55,994 nucleotides of DNA. Source: Alphaproteobacteria bacterium (lineage in GTDB: Bacteria > Pseudomonadota > Alphaproteobacteria > Micropepsales > Micropepsaceae). This document shows positions 18,213-27,055 of this stretch, piece after piece. Position 1 is the first letter of the stretch. Every line of letters begins with the position of its first letter. The position numbers and the translations under genes were made by a program. The notes under the pieces are model-generated. The model searched no databases, was not told where the DNA came from, and saw only the letters and a list, made by a program, of their open reading frames with translations. The stretch is from assembly GCA_947475445.1 (NCBI GenBank), contig CANJLC010000013.1:1-55994 (forward strand). The letters are read 5' to 3'.

Positions 18213-18241
18213 TATTTAGGAGGGGGGAGGGCAAAGGTCAA
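18213..18241 (-). promoter_or_regulatory. groESL promoter
   Basis: On the minus strand TTGACC (18236-18241) and TAAATA (18213-18218) are separated by 17 nt. Initiation would fall a few bases before the CIRCE operator, as expected for HrcA repression. Confidence 0.7.
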
Positions 18242-18372
18242 GGAAAGCCCCTGCTTAAAACAGACGGTGCCCCACCGGACCGCTCTGCCGCGTTTAACAA
18301 GGGAGGCGGCCGTTCATGTGCGGTTCAGGCGCAAAAGCACATCGTCTGATCCTGGAGCAGAGGAGACCTTCC

Positions 18373-18681
18373 ATGAAGAATTTTGCGAAACTCGCCCTTG
18401 GCGCCCTGGTTGTGGCCGGTGCAACGACATTCGCCGCTGCCGCGCCTGCCCAGGCACAAGTGTCTTTCAGCGTCGGCGTTGGCGGCGGCGGTTACTATGG
18501 CCCGCCCGCCTACAGCTACAGCTGCGATCCCTATAGCCGCTGGTACGATCCCTACCGCTGCGGCTACTACGCGCCGCGGCCTTACGCCTATTACGCGCCG
18601 CGCGTCTATTACAGAAGCCCGTCCTACTATCGCGGCGGTTACCGCGATGGCTATCGTGGCGGCTATCGCCATCACCGCTAA
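18373..18681 (+). CDS. Small exported Tyr/Gly/Arg-rich protein
   Basis: This 102-residue protein has a clear signal peptide (residues 1-28, cut after AQA). The mature part is low-complexity: about one third is Tyr, Arg and Gly, with SYSCDPYSRWYDPYRCGYY near its start and RGGYRDGYRGGYRHHR at its end. Two cysteines may form a disulfide. AGGAG precedes the ATG. It carries no recognisable enzyme domain and may be an envelope-associated structural or metal-binding peptide. It has its own terminator. Confidence 0.7.
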   Translation: MKNFAKLALGALVVAGATTFAAAAPAQAQVSFSVGVGGGGYYGPPAYSYSCDPYSRWYDPYRCGYYAPRPYAYYAPRVYYRSPSYYRGGYRDGYRGGYRHHR

Positions 18682-18731
18682 GCAAGTTTATCCCGGCCAG
18701 GATTTCCCCCCATCCGATCGTGGAAAAAGAG

Positions 18732-18768
18732 ACGGCTCCGGTTCTCACCCTTCCGGGGCCGTTTTTTT
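18732..18768 (+). terminator. Intrinsic terminator
   Basis: The stem ACGGCTCCGG/CCGGGGCCGT (one T-G pair) with an 11 nt loop is followed by seven T. It ends the small Tyr/Gly-rich gene. Confidence 0.85.
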
Positions 18769-18957
18769 GTCTTTTCCGAAGCCCCGTCCCACTACGCTGA
18801 CTCTAGCGACGGGCCGTTTTCTTTTGTGGCGCGTTAAGTCGGCACAGCATGCCAAACACACAATCGCCTTTTTCGGTTCAGATACGGTTCAGGGGCAGGG
18901 CGTCATCTTCCCTACAAGCTTGGATCTTCACGCGTGGAATTCAGTGGAGCACAAACA

Positions 18958-19797
18958 ATGAAAACGATCCTGAAAGCAGCCCTGGCCGCCCTGGCGTTCG
19001 CCGGCGCGACGGCCGCGACGACCGCGCCCGCCAGCGCGCAAAGTTTCGGCCTGACCTTCGGTCCGCGCGGCGGCGCCACCTTTTCGTATGACTCCGGCGG
19101 CTATTGCGACAGCTGGGGTTGCCCGAACAATTTCTGGAACCTGCCGGTCTATTACGGCCCGGTCTATTATCGCGGCGACTGGTACAATGGCCCGGTCTAC
19201 TTTCGCGAATATTTTGGCCGCCGCCAGTTCTGGATCCATGGCGCCTGGCGCAGCGATGAATGGCGCGGTCCGCGTCCCAGCTGGTACCAGTCCTATCGCT
19301 ATGGCCCGGCGCTGGGCATGAACTTCTATCGCAACAATCGCGAATTCCGTGGCCGCTGGGACAATGATCGTGGTGGCTTCAATGGTCGCGACAATCGTGG
19401 TGGCTTCAACGGCCGCGACGATCGTGGTGGCTTCAATGGCCGCGATGATCGTTTCGACGGGCGCAACGATCGCAATGATCGCGGCGCGATGGATCGCCGC
19501 GACGGCAACAGGGACGCCGGCCGTGGCTACAACGGCTTCTCCCAGGGCCGTGGCCCGGTGCAGAATGCCGCGCCGCAGCCCGCGCCCCAGGCTGCTCCCG
19601 CTCCGGCACCCCAGCCGCAGCAGGGCAGCACGGCGCCGGTTCGCCGGGGTGACGGTTCGCTGCAATTCCGCGGCGACCGCAATCCCGACCATGCGGTGAA
19701 TGCGGCCCCTGCCGCGCCGCCGGCCGGTGCCGCGCCTGCGGGCCCTGCGCCCGATGGCAACGGTGATCGCCGCGGCCGCCGCAACCGCGACAACTAA
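18958..19797 (+). CDS. Exported Arg/Gly/Asn-rich repeat protein
   Basis: This 279-residue protein has a signal peptide (1-28, ending ASAQ). A Trp/Tyr-rich globular part (about 29-120; GPVYYRGDWYNGPVYFR, GRRQFWIHGAWRSDEW) is followed by three perfect-length tandem units of RGGFNGRD plus one residue (138-164). The end is a long Pro/Ala/Gln/Arg-rich tail. The globular part resembles small envelope proteins with aromatic motifs, and the tail is disordered. The gene is separately transcribed with a terminator. The function is unknown; the sequence looks like a surface or stress-associated structural protein. Confidence 0.7.
   Translation: MKTILKAALAALAFAGATAATTAPASAQSFGLTFGPRGGATFSYDSGGYCDSWGCPNNFWNLPVYYGPVYYRGDWYNGPVYFREYFGRRQFWIHGAWRSDEWRGPRPSWYQSYRYGPALGMNFYRNNREFRGRWDNDRGGFNGRDNRGGFNGRDDRGGFNGRDDRFDGRNDRNDRGAMDRRDGNRDAGRGYNGFSQGRGPVQNAAPQPAPQAAPAPAPQPQQGSTAPVRRGDGSLQFRGDRNPDHAVNAAPAAPPAGAAPAGPAPDGNGDRRGRRNRDN
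19369..19449 (+). repeat. Three 27 bp in-frame tandem repeats
   Basis: Three consecutive 27 bp units, each starting CGTGGTGGCTTCAA, encode nine residues each (RGGFNGRD then N or D). A degenerate fourth unit follows. Differences are almost all silent, so the protein repeat is under constraint or is young. Confidence 0.85.
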
Positions 19798-19814
19798 AAC
19801 TGGCGTACAAAAAA

Positions 19815-19843
19815 CCCCGGGCCAGAAATGGCCCGGGGTTTTT
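19815..19843 (+). terminator. Intrinsic terminator
   Basis: A perfect 10 bp stem CCCCGGGCCA/TGGCCCGGGG with loop GAAA is followed by five T. It ends the repeat-protein gene. Confidence 0.92.
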
Positions 19844-19939
19844 CCTTTGCGGCTATCGTCCTTGCCGCCGGCAAAATTCTTTGATGCGCCCCGGCCTTGC
19901 TGGTCTGATTCGCGTGAGTGATTCGGGGTGGGGCCCTTG

Positions 19940-20404
19940 ATGCCGCGCAAAATCCTTTTCCTGGCCGCCGCGCTGTTGCTGTCCGGCTGCGCCGACAATA
20001 TTTCCGGCAGCGACGATGGCCGCTGGCTGGTCACCCGCAGGGCTGGCGAGACCGATTACGAAATGCGCGACGGCGTGCTGTTTCCCTATGATTCCGCGCA
20101 GATTTCACCGCGCGCTTTCAAGATTATCCAGACCGTGGCGCTGGACGCCAAGCGCCGCCGGAACACCCATATCGAGGTGCAGGGCTTCACCGATACCCGC
20201 GGCACCCATGACTACAACCTGGTGCTGTCCCAGGCCCGGGCCGAGCGCGTCGCCGGCATCCTGGTGCAGCATGGCGTGGCGGTGGAGCGCATCTTGGCGC
20301 GCGGCTATGGCGAGGCCAGTCCCCGGATCAAGACCCGCGATGGCGTGAAAGAGCCCCGCAACCGCCGCGTGGTGATCCGCATCATGGACGCCCGCTCCTC
20401 GTAA
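19940..20404 (+). CDS. OmpA-family outer-membrane lipoprotein
   Basis: This 154-residue precursor has a lipobox LLLSGC, so the mature N-terminal Cys is acylated. The OmpA C-terminal peptidoglycan-binding domain follows, with VLFPYDSAQISP, IEVQGFTDTRGTHDYN, LSQARAERVAGIL and RILARGYGEASP. It probably tethers the outer membrane to peptidoglycan like Pal, but it is not in a tol-pal locus. The first ATG that leads directly into the signal peptide was chosen; an in-frame TTG lies just before it. Confidence 0.88.
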   Translation: MPRKILFLAAALLLSGCADNISGSDDGRWLVTRRAGETDYEMRDGVLFPYDSAQISPRAFKIIQTVALDAKRRRNTHIEVQGFTDTRGTHDYNLVLSQARAERVAGILVQHGVAVERILARGYGEASPRIKTRDGVKEPRNRRVVIRIMDARSS

Positions 20405-20511
20405 CCGGCCCTTATTCGTAAACAAAAGCTTAACAGCGGGCTGCGCTGACGGTCCGGCGCTGGTTTTTTGCGGTTAATAAATTGGAAATACCCCGGCCTC
20501 ACAATCGGGGC

Positions 20512-21777
20512 ATGATCAAGACTCTCGTCACCCTGACCTGCCTGTTTGCCTGCGCCACGTTAAGCGCGGCCCTGGCGCTGTTCACCGGCTGGCCCATCGC
20601 CATCCTGTCGGGTGCATTGGCATTCCTTTTCACGCAGCAGATGAGCAGCGGCCATGCCCGCCGCCACGACAAGCGCATGACGGCGCGCGACATCGCAAGC
20701 TTGCGCAAGATCACCATGGAATTCGACCAGCAGCTGTCCGCCACCACCCGCCGCATCGACGACATCGCCAACCAGGCTTCGGCCCGCACCGACGCACAGG
20801 GCCGCAAGATTGTGGCCGAGCTGCAGGTGCTGGAAACCCTGATGCGCGAATTCGCGGGCAAGATTTCGCGCCAGGCGCGCGCGCAGCAGGGCGAGATCAC
20901 GCCCGCCGCCACCATGCAGACCGGCCGCCGCCAGGGCACCGCCGGCGTTTATGTCGCCAGCATCGCGCCCTCCGAGAACGACATGCTTGAGACCATCCGT
21001 CTCAGCCTGGAAGAAAACCGCGTCGATCTTTACCTGCAGCCCATTGTCAGCCTGCCGCAGCGCAAGCTGCGCTATTACGAAGCCCTGTCGCGTCTGCGCG
21101 CCCAGGATGGTTCAGTCATCATGCCGGCGCAATATATCAAGGTCGCCGCGCCCGCCGGGCTGATGAGCGTGGTGGACAATCTGCTGCTGTTCCGCTGCGT
21201 GCAGGTGGTGCGCCGCCTCACCGCCAAGACGCGCGAGATCGGCATCTTCTGCAACATCTCGGGCGACACGCTGGCTGACACGGAATTCTTCCCCCAGTTC
21301 CTCGATTACATGCAGGCAAACCGCGACCTGGCAGGGCAGATCATTTTCGAATTCTCGCAGGATGCCGTGCTCAAGGCGGGAGCCGCGGGCGACACCAATT
21401 TGCGCCGCCTGTCCGAGATGGGCTTTGCCCTTTCCATGGACCATGTGGAAACCCTGGCGCTGGATTTCCTGCGCCTCAAATCGCTGGGCTTCAGCCACAT
21501 CAAGGTGCGTGCTTCTACGCTCACCCGCGGCATGGAGGGCGCCAATGCCGCCGTCGCGGCGGAAGATTTCAAGAAGCTGCTGTCGCGCCATGGCGTCAAT
21601 CTGATTGCCGAGCGGGTGGAAGACGAAAAGACCGTGGTGCAGCTGCTCGACTTCTCCGTGGACTATGCCCAGGGCTTCTTGTTCGGCGAGCCGCGCGCAG
21701 TGCGCGACGAAGCCCAGCGCGCCCCGGAAAGCGCCAGCGCCTCGGCCTCAATTCACCCCCTGCGCAAGGCGTCCTAG
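20512..21777 (+). CDS. EAL-domain protein, TipF-like, degenerate catalytic site
   Basis: This 421-residue protein has two N-terminal membrane segments (about 3-45), a coiled coil (about 60-130) and an EAL domain from about 160. The layout matches Caulobacter TipF, the c-di-GMP-binding flagellar assembly factor. YYEALSRLR, NISGD, FEFSQ and AERVED with QGFLFG are kept. The DDFG motif reads MDHV and the Asp of KID is Arg (IKVRAS). Loss of metal-binding aspartates argues for a c-di-GMP sensor rather than a phosphodiesterase. Assignment to TipF rests on architecture, not on alignment. No flagellar genes adjoin it. Confidence 0.75.
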   Translation: MIKTLVTLTCLFACATLSAALALFTGWPIAILSGALAFLFTQQMSSGHARRHDKRMTARDIASLRKITMEFDQQLSATTRRIDDIANQASARTDAQGRKIVAELQVLETLMREFAGKISRQARAQQGEITPAATMQTGRRQGTAGVYVASIAPSENDMLETIRLSLEENRVDLYLQPIVSLPQRKLRYYEALSRLRAQDGSVIMPAQYIKVAAPAGLMSVVDNLLLFRCVQVVRRLTAKTREIGIFCNISGDTLADTEFFPQFLDYMQANRDLAGQIIFEFSQDAVLKAGAAGDTNLRRLSEMGFALSMDHVETLALDFLRLKSLGFSHIKVRASTLTRGMEGANAAVAAEDFKKLLSRHGVNLIAERVEDEKTVVQLLDFSVDYAQGFLFGEPRAVRDEAQRAPESASASASIHPLRKAS

Positions 21778-21819
21778 GGCGTTGTTGACGCCTGCCCGTG
21801 GGCGTGCGATCCGCATGCC

Positions 21820-22656
21820 ATGACCCGCCTGATTGCCGGATTGTCTGAAATAGCCCCCGCCCATGACGCGCTGATCTGCGATGTCTGGGGCGTGGTCCAT
21901 AACGGGCATGAGGCTTACCCCGCGGCCATCGAGGCCCTGACCCAGTTTCGCAAGCATCACGGCCCCGTGGTGCTGCTCACCAATGCGCCGCGCATGCCAT
22001 CGGAAGTCGCCGCCCAATGCGCCGGCTATGGCGTCAGCGCCGAGTGTTACGACGCCATCGTCAGTTCCGGCGGCGCCTCCCGCGACGACCTTGCGGCGCG
22101 CGCCGCCACGGGCCTGCTGTCGCTTTACTATATAGGGCCCGACAAGGACCTGGCGGTGATGGAGGGTCTTGATATCGCCCGCACCGGCATCACCGAGGCG
22201 GACCTGGCCTTCTGCACCGGGCTGGTGGACGACCTCACCGAGACACCGGCGGATTATGCCGATAGGCTGGCCGCCATGCGGGCCCGGGATCTGACCATGA
22301 TCTGCGCCAATCCTGATCTTGTCGTGCATCGCGGGCCGCAGCTTTGCTACTGCGCCGGGTCGCTGGCGCGCGCCTATGAGGCGCTGGGCGGCAAGGTGGT
22401 CTATTACGGCAAGCCGCATTTGCCGGTCTATGAAGCGGCGCTGGCGGCCGCCGGAAACCCCAAAAAACCGCTGGTGATCGGCGACGGCGTTTTCACCGAT
22501 ATCCTGGGCGCCAACCGCGCCGGGCTGGACGCGCTGTTCATCGCTGACGGCGTGCATGGCGAAGAGGTCAGGCCTTACACCAGCGAACGCCTGGACGCGC
22601 TGTTCGCGAAAGCCGGCGTGAACGCGCTGGCAGCGGCGCCCCGGCTGCAATGGTAA
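21820..22656 (+). CDS. HAD-superfamily hydrolase, TIGR01459 type
   Basis: This 278-residue protein belongs to the NagD-like class IIA HAD family. Motif I is ICDVWGVVHNG (nucleophile D21), with VLLTNAPR as motif II, the lysine of YYGKPHLPVYE, and GDGVFTDILGANRAG as motif IV. It likely dephosphorylates a small phosphometabolite, and its neighbour ribF makes a flavin phosphate the most interesting guess. Its stop overlaps the ribF start. In alphaproteobacteria this gene, ribF, ileS and lspA commonly stay together. Confidence 0.9.
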   Translation: MTRLIAGLSEIAPAHDALICDVWGVVHNGHEAYPAAIEALTQFRKHHGPVVLLTNAPRMPSEVAAQCAGYGVSAECYDAIVSSGGASRDDLAARAATGLLSLYYIGPDKDLAVMEGLDIARTGITEADLAFCTGLVDDLTETPADYADRLAAMRARDLTMICANPDLVVHRGPQLCYCAGSLARAYEALGGKVVYYGKPHLPVYEAALAAAGNPKKPLVIGDGVFTDILGANRAGLDALFIADGVHGEEVRPYTSERLDALFAKAGVNALAAAPRLQW

Positions 22657-23624
22657 TGCGCATTCACCGTCATTTTGGCGATGTGCCGCCCGCGCTCAAG
22701 GGCGCGGTGGTGGCGATCGGCAATTTCGACGGCGTGCACAAGGGCCACCAGGCGCTGGTTGCGCAGGCGGCGCGCGAAGCCAAAGCGCGCAAGGCGCCGC
22801 TGGCGGTGCTGGCCTTCGAACCGCATCCGCAGGAATTTTTCCGTCCCCGGCCGGATTCCATCCGCCTGACGCCGCTGCGCATGAAGGCGCGGCTGCTGGC
22901 CGAACTGGGGGTGGATGTCCTGTTCGCGTTGCCCTTCGATGCCGAGATGGCGGGCCGCAGCGCGCAGTCTTTCGTCGAAGATGTCTTGCTGAAAAGCCTT
23001 GGCGCCAGCGGCGTGGTGGTGGGTCCGGATTTCGAATTCGGCAGGGGCCGGGCCGGCAAGTTTTCCACGTTGCAGCAGATGGGTACGGCACTGGGTTTTT
23101 CCGTGACCTGTTTCGACATGGTCACCACCGATGGCAGCGCCAAGATTTCCTCCACCCGCATCCGCGAGGCGCTCAAGGCAGCGCAGCCGCAGGAAGCGGC
23201 CGGCCTGCTGGGCCACTGGTGGGCGATCGAGGCGCGGGTCGAACATGGCGACAAGCGCGGGCGCGAATTTGGATTTCCCACTGCCAACATGCATCTGGGG
23301 CATTGCCTGGCGCCGGCCTTCGGCATCTATGCCGTCCGGGTTTCCATCATGGACAATGATACCGTGGTGGGACGGCGCGACGGCGTCGCCAGTTTCGGTA
23401 TCCGGCCGATGTACCAGACTGCGGTGCCGCTGATGGAAGCGCATTTGTTCGATTTCGACGGCGATCTTTACGGCAAGCACCTGATGGTCGAGCTGATTTC
23501 CTATATCCGCCCCGAGGCCAAATTCGACGGCATGGAGGCCCTGATTGCCCAAATCGGCAAGGACGCCCAGATGGCGCGGGAAATCCTGAAAAAGACCGGC
23601 CAGCCGCCGGCGCTGGACGGTTAG
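22656..23624 (+). CDS. ribF: Bifunctional riboflavin kinase/FAD synthetase
   Basis: This 322-residue enzyme makes FMN and then FAD from riboflavin. The N-terminal adenylyltransferase has AIGNFDGVHKGHQ, GPDFEFGRGRAG and the ISSTRIREAL motif. The C-terminal kinase has GREFGFPTANM, then GIYAVRV and the FDFDGDLYG strand. The ATG at 22656 overlaps the upstream stop (TAATG); an in-frame ATG two codons earlier is an alternative. It is part of the HAD-ribF-ileS-lspA run. Confidence 0.97.
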   Translation: MRIHRHFGDVPPALKGAVVAIGNFDGVHKGHQALVAQAAREAKARKAPLAVLAFEPHPQEFFRPRPDSIRLTPLRMKARLLAELGVDVLFALPFDAEMAGRSAQSFVEDVLLKSLGASGVVVGPDFEFGRGRAGKFSTLQQMGTALGFSVTCFDMVTTDGSAKISSTRIREALKAAQPQEAAGLLGHWWAIEARVEHGDKRGREFGFPTANMHLGHCLAPAFGIYAVRVSIMDNDTVVGRRDGVASFGIRPMYQTAVPLMEAHLFDFDGDLYGKHLMVELISYIRPEAKFDGMEALIAQIGKDAQMAREILKKTGQPPALDG

Positions 23625-23650
23625 GACGGGCGCTGTTAGAAGCGTTGCCC

Positions 23651-26548
23651 ATGTCCAATCCCCCTGAAAAACCGGCGGAATCCGCAGGAAAAGACTACCG
23701 CGCGACCCTGTTCCTGCCCGCCACCGATTTCCCCATGAAGGCGGGGCTGCCGGAAGCCGAGCCCAAATGGCTGGCCCGCTGGGCGGCCATGGACCTGTAC
23801 GGCAAGATCCGGCAGCGCGCCCGGGGCCGCAAGCTCTTCATCCTGCATGACGGCCCGATCTATGCGAATGGCGACATCCATTCGGGCACCGGCCTCAATC
23901 ACATCCTCAAGGACTTCGTGGTGCGCTCCCAGGGCATGCTGGGCATGGACGCGCCTTATGTGCCGGGCTGGGATTGCCACGGCCTTCCCATCGAATGGAA
24001 GGTGGAAGAAAAATTCCGCGCCGAGGGCAGGGCCAAGGACGAGATTCCGAAAGATGTGCTGCGCCATGAATGCCGCGCCTTCGCCGGCCACTGGCTGAAT
24101 GTGCAGCGGGCGCAGATCCAGCGCCTGGGCCAGATGGGCGATTTCGAGCGCCCCTACACCACCATGAATTTCAAGGCCGAGGCGGTGATCGCCCGCGAAG
24201 CCATGAAGTTCGTCGAGAACGGACTTCTGTATCGCGGCTTTCGTCCCGTGATGTGGTCGCCGGTGGAAAAAACCGCCCTGGCCGACGCCGAGGTCGAGTA
24301 TCACGAGAAATCCTCGCCCCAGATTTACGTGAAATTCCCCCTGGTGAATGCACCGAAGGAATTGGCTCACACGTTCATCGTGATCTGGACGACCACGCCC
24401 TGGACTATTCCGGGCAACCGCGCCATCGCTTTCTCGCCCGAGATTTCCTATGGCCTCTACCAGATCGGCGACGCGGCCGAAGGTTCGCTGGCGCGGCCGG
24501 GCGAACAACTGCTGCTGGCCGATGTGCTGGCCGAGCAGGTGGCCAAATACGCCAAGGCGGTCTTGAGCCGCGTGCGCACCGTGCCCACCGAGGAATTGAA
24601 ATCCCTGGTCGCGGCGCATCCCTTCCGTTCGCTGGGCTATGGCTTCGCGGTGCCCGTTTTGCCGGGCGCCCATGTCACCGCCGACACCGGCACCGGCTTT
24701 GTCCATACCGCGCCCGGACATGGCGAGGATGACTTTGAATTGCTGGTGGGCGCAGACCGCGACTATCCGGCCAAGAATCCCGATGCCTTCAACCTTATCC
24801 TGCCGGATGGTTCCTTCGCGCCGCACGTGCCGGTGTTCGCGGGCAAGCGCATCCTGACGCCGGAAGGCAAGGACGGTGACGCCAATGGTGCGGTGATCAA
24901 GGAACTGATCGATCACGGCAAGCTGCTGGCCAAGGGCAGCCTGCGTCATTCCTATCCGCACAGCTGGCGCTCCAAGGCGCCGGTGATTTTCCGCGCCACG
25001 CCGCAATGGTTCGTGGCGATTGACAAGGTCTTCAAGGACGGCAAGACCTTGCGCCAGCTGGCGATGGAGGCCATCGGCCAGACAAAATGGTATCCGCCGC
25101 GCGGCCAGAACCGCATCGGCTCCATGGTGGAAGGCCGCCCCGACTGGGTACTGTCGCGCCAGCGCGCCTGGGGCGTGCCGCTGGCCATCTTCGTGGAAAA
25201 GAAGACGGGCCAGGTGTTGAACGATGCCGCGGTCTTCAAGCGCATCGCGGCGGCCTTCGAAGCCGAAGGCGCCGACGCCTGGTTTACCTCGCTCGCCGAA
25301 CGTTTCCTGGGGGAGGGGCGCAAGACCGAGGATTATGAACAGGTCACCGACATCCTCGATGTCTGGTTCGACTCTGGCTCGACCCATGCCTTCACCGTGG
25401 AAAATCCCATTGATCCGCATTGGCCCAGGGCCGATCAGGCCGATCTCTATCTCGAAGGCTCCGACCAGCATCGCGGCTGGTTCCAGTCCTCGCTGCTAGA
25501 AAGCGTCGGCACGCGCGGCCGCGCCCCCTACAAGGGCGTCTTGACCCACGGTTTCGTGCTGGACGACCAGGGCCGCAAAATGTCCAAGTCGCTGGGCAAC
25601 ACGCTGGCGCCGCAGGTGATCTGCGAAACGAACGGCGCCGATATCCTGCGCCTGTGGGCGGCCTCATCCGATTTCACCGAAGACCTGCGCATCGGCCAGG
25701 ACATCATCAAGTCCAACGTCGAATCCTATCGCCGCCTGCGCAACACCATCCGCTTCATGCTCGCCAACCTGGCGGGCTTTGATGAAAGCGAGCGCATTCT
25801 GGTCAGTGAAATGCCGGAGCTGGAACGCTACATGCTGGCCAAGCTGGCGGAGCTGGACGGCCAGGTGCGCGAGGGCTATGCCGCTTTCGATTTCAACCGT
25901 GTCACCAGCGCGCTGTTCACCTTCTGCACCAACGAATTGTCGGCCTTCTATTTCGATATCCGCAAGGATGTCCTGTATTGTGATGCCGCCGGCGCCAAGC
26001 GCCGCCGCGCCGCGCGCACCACAATGGACGAAATTTTCCGACGCATCGTCACCTGGTTCGCGCCCATCCTTTGCTTCACCATGGAAGAATCCTGGCTGAC
26101 GCGCTTTCCCAGCGACGACAGCAGCGTGCATCTGCAGGACTTCTTTGAGGTTCCGGCGGCCTGGTCCAATCCCGCCCTGATTGAAAAATGGAAGCGCATC
26201 CGTGAGCTGCGCCGCGTCGTGACGGGCGCCCTGGAACTGGAACGCGCCGCCAAGAAGATCGGCTCCAGCCTGGAAGCCGCACCGCTCTTCCATGTCAGCG
26301 ACAAGGCGGATGCCGACATTCTGGCTTCGGTGCCTTTCGCCGAAATTGCCATTACCTCGGGCGTGAAGATTTCCACGGCGGCCGCGCCGGATGGAGCCTT
26401 CGCGCTGCCGGATGTGAAAGGCGCCCATGTTGTCGCCATTATGGCCTCGGGCGAAAAATGCGCCCGCTGCTGGATGGTGCTGGAAGAAGTCTCCGCCCAT
26501 CCCGATACCCATCTTTGCAACCGCTGCAGCGATGCGGTGCCGGCATGA
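23651..26548 (+). CDS. ileS: Isoleucine--tRNA ligase
   Basis: This 965-residue class I synthetase has its first signature as IYANGDIHSGTGLNHIL (HSGT in place of HIGH), then VPGWDCHGLPIEWK. The editing domain is inserted with TTPWTIPGNRAI, the second signature is GRKMSKSLGN, and there is a C-terminal zinc finger (CARCW and CNRC). The size and zinc finger indicate the bacterial type. The ATG at 23651 follows a possible TTG two codons earlier. lspA starts within its stop codon. Confidence 0.97.
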   Translation: MSNPPEKPAESAGKDYRATLFLPATDFPMKAGLPEAEPKWLARWAAMDLYGKIRQRARGRKLFILHDGPIYANGDIHSGTGLNHILKDFVVRSQGMLGMDAPYVPGWDCHGLPIEWKVEEKFRAEGRAKDEIPKDVLRHECRAFAGHWLNVQRAQIQRLGQMGDFERPYTTMNFKAEAVIAREAMKFVENGLLYRGFRPVMWSPVEKTALADAEVEYHEKSSPQIYVKFPLVNAPKELAHTFIVIWTTTPWTIPGNRAIAFSPEISYGLYQIGDAAEGSLARPGEQLLLADVLAEQVAKYAKAVLSRVRTVPTEELKSLVAAHPFRSLGYGFAVPVLPGAHVTADTGTGFVHTAPGHGEDDFELLVGADRDYPAKNPDAFNLILPDGSFAPHVPVFAGKRILTPEGKDGDANGAVIKELIDHGKLLAKGSLRHSYPHSWRSKAPVIFRATPQWFVAIDKVFKDGKTLRQLAMEAIGQTKWYPPRGQNRIGSMVEGRPDWVLSRQRAWGVPLAIFVEKKTGQVLNDAAVFKRIAAAFEAEGADAWFTSLAERFLGEGRKTEDYEQVTDILDVWFDSGSTHAFTVENPIDPHWPRADQADLYLEGSDQHRGWFQSSLLESVGTRGRAPYKGVLTHGFVLDDQGRKMSKSLGNTLAPQVICETNGADILRLWAASSDFTEDLRIGQDIIKSNVESYRRLRNTIRFMLANLAGFDESERILVSEMPELERYMLAKLAELDGQVREGYAAFDFNRVTSALFTFCTNELSAFYFDIRKDVLYCDAAGAKRRRAARTTMDEIFRRIVTWFAPILCFTMEESWLTRFPSDDSSVHLQDFFEVPAAWSNPALIEKWKRIRELRRVVTGALELERAAKKIGSSLEAAPLFHVSDKADADILASVPFAEIAITSGVKISTAAAPDGAFALPDVKGAHVVAIMASGEKCARCWMVLEEVSAHPDTHLCNRCSDAVPA

Positions 26549-27051
26549 TGCGCGTGCGCGATCTTGGGCTGGTTGCTGCCGCGCTGGCGCTGGTCGCCGA
26601 CCAGGGCTCCAAGCTGTTCATGCTTTATGTGGCCGGCTTCGCCCAGATGTCTGCGGCGGATGCGATTCCCGTCTTGCCGTTTTTTAACCTGATCATGGTG
26701 TGGAACCCCGGCATCTCCTACGGCCTGTTTCCGGCCTCAAGCTGGCTCGGAACCGCGGTCCTGGTGGTGTTTTCCCTGGGTGCGGTGGGCGGGCTGGCCT
26801 ATTGGCTGTGGGGCATGACCAGCCGGTCCCTGGCCATCGGCGTCGGCCTTGTGATCGGCGGGGCGCTGGGAAACCTGATAGACAGGCTTATCTATGGCCG
26901 GGTGGCCGACTTTTTCCACTTTTACGGCTTCGGCTATGACTGGTATGTTTTCAATGTCGCTGACGTCGCCATCACCTTTGGCGCCATCGCGATAATCTAC
27001 GAAGTGCTGAAGCCCGAACAGGCTGCCGGCACGGGTGAATCCGGAGTTTAA
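26545..27051 (+). CDS. lspA: Lipoprotein signal peptidase
   Basis: This 168-residue aspartyl peptidase of the inner membrane cleaves prolipoproteins after lipidation. It has four membrane segments. The catalytic aspartates are D113 in GNLIDR and D140 in FNVAD, and the substrate-site motif is WNPGISYGLF (53-62). The ATG overlaps the ileS stop (ATGATG), as in the classic ileS-lspA pair. The bamF lipoprotein gene directly downstream is a likely substrate. Confidence 0.96.
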   Translation: MMRVRDLGLVAAALALVADQGSKLFMLYVAGFAQMSAADAIPVLPFFNLIMVWNPGISYGLFPASSWLGTAVLVVFSLGAVGGLAYWLWGMTSRSLAIGVGLVIGGALGNLIDRLIYGRVADFFHFYGFGYDWYVFNVADVAITFGAIAIIYEVLKPEQAAGTGESGV

Positions 27052-27055
27052 GACC

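Noticed and set aside
19369..19449. CRISPR-like array
   Set aside because: The 27 bp repeats are directly adjacent without spacers and encode in-frame RGGFNGRD units.
23636..25471. 611-codon minus-strand frame opposite ileS
   Set aside because: It is antisense to a clear ileS with both signature motifs.
23651..26548. HSGT in place of HIGH in IleRS as a defect
   Set aside because: The rest of the enzyme is intact, and I recall HxGT variants in other bacterial IleRS, so I treat it as natural variation.
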